A DNA stretch of 37,965 nt from positions 1 through 37,965 of the forward strand of contig CANRMX010000020.1 of the NCBI GenBank assembly GCA_947631855.1, given 5' to 3'. This stretch comes from an uncultured Clostridia bacterium. Lineage in GTDB: Bacteria; Bacillota; Clostridia; Oscillospirales; Acutalibacteraceae. A program made the translations under genes and the position numbers. Each line of letters begins with the position of its first letter. Position 1 is the first letter of the stretch. Below are positions 35,221 through 37,965 of this stretch, in pieces. The notes below the pieces were generated by a model. That model saw only the letters and a list, made by a program, of their open reading frames with translations, made no database searches and was not told the origin of the DNA.

Positions 35221-36423
35221 TCAGTTTACCGAAATCTCTTGCAGCACGCCGATTTCCTCCTCCACCCGGCATTTGGCGGATAAAATGCACCTCCCGTCGG
35301 CGAAACGGTAGTCCAGCTCCTCGCTGACGATCCGCCCACCGGCGGGCACCGCGGCCCTTTGCGCCTCCCGCAGCTGCAGCAGGGCGGCCTCCTTGAGCGA
35401 TGCCTCGTCCAAGGTGCGGGTGCGCTCCTCCGTAAAGACCGCCACCCGTTTTTCCAGCGCCACCGGCAATTCCCGCCCCAGCGCGTGGAGAGTCGTGATT
35501 TGGGTGAATTCCGAATGGGCCGCCTCGGGCTCCACATAGAGGCCCAGGGGAATTTCCAGCGAAAACAGGTGCAGCACCGCAAATTCCCTGCGCTCTCCGG
35601 TGGGCACGGCCTCGGTGCGCTGGGCGGACGCCTCCACGGTGAATTCCCGATACGTCTCGGCGATCACGCTGCCCCGGGCCGCGCCGGCCACCTGCAGGGG
35701 ATGCTCCGGCTGCACGCCGTAGGGATCGGGGATCTCCTGATACAGCCCGGAGATCAACAGATCCCCCGCCTCCACCGTGTCTCCGGCAGCGACTTCCGGC
35801 CGGCCCAGCTCCGCCGCGATGGCGCGGACAGTCCCGGCCCGCGCCGCCACGATGTTGGACCATTGGGCCGTGCTGCCGGCCTCCAGCCTTTCCGCCTTCT
35901 CCCCCACCGCCACTTCCACGTAGCAGCCGTCGTTGTTCACCGATACCCATTTGAGCTGGGGCAGCCGCCCGGTGATGCCGTGCTCCGCCAGCTTGGGCAG
36001 CAGCACCCGCTTGGGCGCGCCGGGATACACGCCGCTGGCCCGGGCGGCGTCCAGCACCTGCCGGTCGGTGAGAGTCTCCGTCCCGGTGACGGAAACGCCC
36101 CAAATAAACCCGGCCAGGAAAAAGTACAGCCCCAGCCCGCACACCGCGCCCAGCACCAGTCCTTTCCGCCTGCGCACGCGCAGCAGCTGGAAGGGCGCGC
36201 CCTTCTTTTGGACGCACCGCACCCGCACCCGGCACCGGCGCACGGCGGGCCGCAGCCTTTTGTATTCTCCCACCCGGCAGCGGAGGACGGCCTTTCCGTC
36301 CCGGCGGCCGAATCCCCAAAAGCGGAAGCCCTGCTTCGCGCAGACGTTGAGGAAGCGCGCCGCGTCCCCGTCCACTTCAAATTCCGCATATCCCCACAGC
36401 CAATGAAAGACCCTTTCCAGCAT
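35221..36423 (-). CDS. yqfD: Sporulation protein YqfD
   Basis: A 400-residue protein of the YqfD (SpoIV-type) family, expressed in the mother cell in sporulation. Residues 1-85 form a cytoplasmic part with RVRVRCVQKKGAPFQL. One membrane span lies at 88-109 (GLVLGAVCGLGLYFFLAGFI). The rest lies outside: GTETLTDRQVLDAARASGVY is a POTRA-like segment, and NIVAARAGTVRAIAAELGRP with GDTVEAGDLLISG resembles a biotinyl-lipoyl-like fold. The start at 36423 has AGGAGG upstream. The gene lies 11 nt after yqfC, as in Bacillus. It ends without a clear terminator, 45 nt before the phoH promoter. Confidence 0.93.
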   Translation of the reverse strand: MLERVFHWLWGYAEFEVDGDAARFLNVCAKQGFRFWGFGRRDGKAVLRCRVGEYKRLRPAVRRCRVRVRCVQKKGAPFQLLRVRRRKGLVLGAVCGLGLYFFLAGFIWGVSVTGTETLTDRQVLDAARASGVYPGAPKRVLLPKLAEHGITGRLPQLKWVSVNNDGCYVEVAVGEKAERLEAGSTAQWSNIVAARAGTVRAIAAELGRPEVAAGDTVEAGDLLISGLYQEIPDPYGVQPEHPLQVAGAARGSVIAETYREFTVEASAQRTEAVPTGERREFAVLHLFSLEIPLGLYVEPEAAHSEFTQITTLHALGRELPVALEKRVAVFTEERTRTLDEASLKEAALLQLREAQRAAVPAGGRIVSEELDYRFADGRCILSAKCRVEEEIGVLQEISVN

Positions 36424-36434
36424 CCGATCTCCTC

Positions 36435-36659
36435 CTACCAGCGGTACTCCACCCCGGCGATCAACCCCTCCACGCTGGCGGAATGTTCCGTCAGCCGCAT
36501 GAGCCGCAGGCCCTGCCCGGCGATGCGCACGGTGAGCCTGCCGGTGCGGAAGATCACCTGTGCCTCGTCGTAATCCACGATCCCGTCGCAGCCGTCGATC
36601 ACCGCGGCGCGGTTGCCCGTCAGGGTGATCACCGAACCGCCCGTCCCTTTCTGCTCCAA
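36435..36659 (-). CDS. yqfC: Sporulation protein YqfC
   Basis: A small protein of the YqfC family. The typical pattern ITLTGNRAAVIDGCDGIVDY, IFRTGRLTVRIAGQGLRLMR and SASVEGLIAGVEYRW covers nearly the whole sequence. The TTG at 36659 is taken as start because a GGAGGGG ribosome binding site lies 5-6 nt upstream, giving 74 residues. An open frame extends further upstream to 36785, but that part has no family resemblance and overlaps the start region of the divergent ylbJ. It is co-transcribed with yqfD. The family is required for efficient sporulation in the mother cell; the mechanism is unknown. Confidence 0.85.
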   Translation of the reverse strand: MEQKGTGGSVITLTGNRAAVIDGCDGIVDYDEAQVIFRTGRLTVRIAGQGLRLMRLTEHSASVEGLIAGVEYRW

Positions 36660-36828
36660 AATGACCCCTCCGTTTCTGGAAAATATATGTTGCCCGGCCT
36701 GAATGTATAACGGCGGCGGCACATAAGTATTTGCGAAGGGAGGGATTTTCACGACTTCCACACGGACATTTGGGGATTTTTTCAAATTTCTGCGGGCGAA
36801 GGCTGCTCTGTTCTGGGCGGCCTTTTCG

Positions 36829-37887
36829 GTGCTGGCGGGGCTGGCGCTGGTGGTCTACGCCGAGGAGATCCGCTCCGCCCTCCGGGACAGCATCACCTAC
36901 TGCCTGACGGTGCTGGTGCCCGCGCTGTTCCCGTTCATGGCGGTGACGGGGCTGGCGGTCAGCTCCGGCGCAGGCGAGGCGCTGGGGGCCTGGCTGGGGT
37001 TTTTCACCCGGCGGCTGTACCGGCTGCCGCCCTGCTGCGGGGCGGTGATCCTCATGGCGTGCATCGGCGGGTATCCGGCGGGCGCCAAGGGCGTTTCGCT
37101 GCTGCTGGAGCAGGGCAGGATCGACCGGGAGCAGGCGGGCCGGATGCTGCTGTTCTGCGTCGATCCGGGCATCGCCTTTGTGGTCACTTTCGTGGGCGCG
37201 ACCGTTTTGGGCAGCGCCCGAACAGGCTGGCTGCTGTTTGCCGCCGTCACGCTGGCGGGGCTGCTGCTGGGGATCGTGGCGGGCATCGGCAAACCCCTGC
37301 CGCCGAAGACCCGTGGGCGATCCGCCGCCCCACCCACTGGGGTGCTTATCGGCTCCGTCACGGGAGCCTGCCGCAGCGTGCTGCTCATGTGCGGGTGCAT
37401 CGCGGCCTTCGCCTGCTTCTCGGCGATCCTCCACGGCTGCGGCCTTTTTCAGTGGATCGCCGCCCGGCTGGCCGCCACAGGGCTTTGCACCTCTGCCGAA
37501 TCCGCCGCCCTCTGCGCCTTCCTGCTGGAAGTCACCGGCGGGGTGGGCGCCGCTGCGGAATTGCGCGCGGGCCCGGCGCTGTACGCCTTTGGGTTGGCCT
37601 TTGGCGGGCTCTGCGTGCACATGCAGGTCTTCGCCCTGTTCAGAGAACTGCCCGTCCGCCGGGGCAAGTTTTTCCTGTTCCGGTTTCTCCATGGCGGGCT
37701 GGCCGCCGGCATTTTCCTCCTGCTCCACCGTCTGCTGCCCGGCGCGCAGGAGGCGGCCCTGCAAGCCTCCGCTTTGCCCGGGGGCGTCGCCCTTTCCGGC
37801 ACCTGGATGGGCGGGCTCTCCCTCCTGCTGATGTGCGTGGCCTTCCTGCTGGCGGCGGGCGGCGACGCCTCCAGCCCGCCCGCTTGA
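36829..37887 (+). CDS. ylbJ: Sporulation integral membrane protein YlbJ
   Basis: At least 352 residues, about eight membrane spans, with the nucleoside-recognition Gate-type repeats of YlbJ: VLVPALFPFMAVTGLAV, CIGGYPAGAKGVSLLLEQGR, and TGGVGAAAELRAGPALYAFG. YlbJ is needed for spore formation in Bacillus. The coordinates start at the first GTG, but that start cuts the first membrane span, and it has no ribosome binding site. The frame is open from 36727 and codes for KFLRAKAALFWAAFSVLAGL, which fits the YlbJ N-terminus. GGAGG at 36739-36743 precedes ACG at 36751 by 7 nt. No ATG, GTG or TTG is available there, so the true start may be non-standard or altered by a base error. Confidence 0.88.
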   Translation: MLAGLALVVYAEEIRSALRDSITYCLTVLVPALFPFMAVTGLAVSSGAGEALGAWLGFFTRRLYRLPPCCGAVILMACIGGYPAGAKGVSLLLEQGRIDREQAGRMLLFCVDPGIAFVVTFVGATVLGSARTGWLLFAAVTLAGLLLGIVAGIGKPLPPKTRGRSAAPPTGVLIGSVTGACRSVLLMCGCIAAFACFSAILHGCGLFQWIAARLAATGLCTSAESAALCAFLLEVTGGVGAAAELRAGPALYAFGLAFGGLCVHMQVFALFRELPVRRGKFFLFRFLHGGLAAGIFLLLHRLLPGAQEAALQASALPGGVALSGTWMGGLSLLLMCVAFLLAAGGDASSPPA

Positions 37888-37905
37888 CCCCACCCGCCGC
37901 CTCAC

Positions 37906-37957
37906 CGTCCCGGCCCCGCGGCGCGGGGCCGGGACGCGGCCGCCCTCCGGGCGGCCG
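37906..37957. repeat. Two adjacent GC-rich hairpins after ylbJ
   Basis: A 14-bp perfect stem (37906-37919 with 37923-37936, loop GGC) is followed at once by a 9-bp perfect stem (37937-37945 with 37949-37957, loop TCC). No U-run follows within the window. The pair may be a transcript end or part of an intergenic repeat that continues to the right. Confidence 0.6.
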
Positions 37958-37965
37958 GAGCCGGG

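Noticed and set aside
36424-37905. Upstream extension of the yqfD frame to 894 codons
   Set aside because: The added part overlaps yqfC and ylbJ in other frames and has no family pattern.

Overview
The window looks like chromosome from a spore-forming, high-GC member of the Clostridia (Firmicutes), most likely an anaerobic Oscillospiraceae/Ruminococcaceae-type bacterium. This is inferred from the complete spoIIAA-spoIIAB-sigF operon, yqfC/yqfD, ylbJ and CotF-type coat genes, the classic Firmicutes block phoH-ybeY-dgkA-era-yqzL-recO, two feo loci, strong AGGAGG ribosome binding sites and frequent TTG/GTG starts. No rRNA, tRNA, insertion sequence, prophage or CRISPR array was found. Nearly every gene can be placed in a known family, so the novelty lies in regulation, structured non-coding DNA and gene details.

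Left part (1-7450): a GNAT acetyltransferase and an N-acetylmuramoyl-L-alanine amidase are followed by a 230-nt chain of stem-loops (1492-1721). Next comes a minus-strand ferrous iron operon: two feoA genes, a large feoB with an unusual acidic extracytoplasmic insertion, and a Cys-rich FeoB-associated membrane peptide. A small HMA metallochaperone lies beside it. Five copies of a dyad close to RTTAGCNATNGCTAAC sit around the feo and HMA promoters and look like operators of a DtxR/MntR-family repressor. An RNHCP zinc protein, a YwaF-type membrane protein and two small CotF-like coat genes follow.

Middle (7595-17470): mscL with a C-terminal zinc ribbon; a trkA-trkH potassium uptake pair; a MntR/DtxR-type regulator divergent from a second feoA-feoB pair, which may import Mn2+ or Fe2+; a GNAT enzyme; an NhaC-type Na+/H+ antiporter; an unrecognised helical protein; and TspO.

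Right part (17472-37887): the sporulation operon spoIIAA-spoIIAB-sigF; valS-folC; a secreted NlpC/P60-like, SH3 and SLH-domain protein; htpG-CPBP protease-tadA; then a long minus-strand run comprising yqfC-yqfD, phoH-ybeY-dgkA-era, yqzL-recO and mutS2, which joins sporulation, ribosome maturation, lipid recycling and DNA repair. Divergent ylbJ ends the window and is followed by two GC-rich hairpins.

The best leads are the shared metal-responsive operators, the structured element at 1492-1721, the FeoB insertion, the 86-nt yqzL/recO overlap and the missing standard start codon of ylbJ. All of this was read by eye; no alignments, structure predictions or database searches were run.
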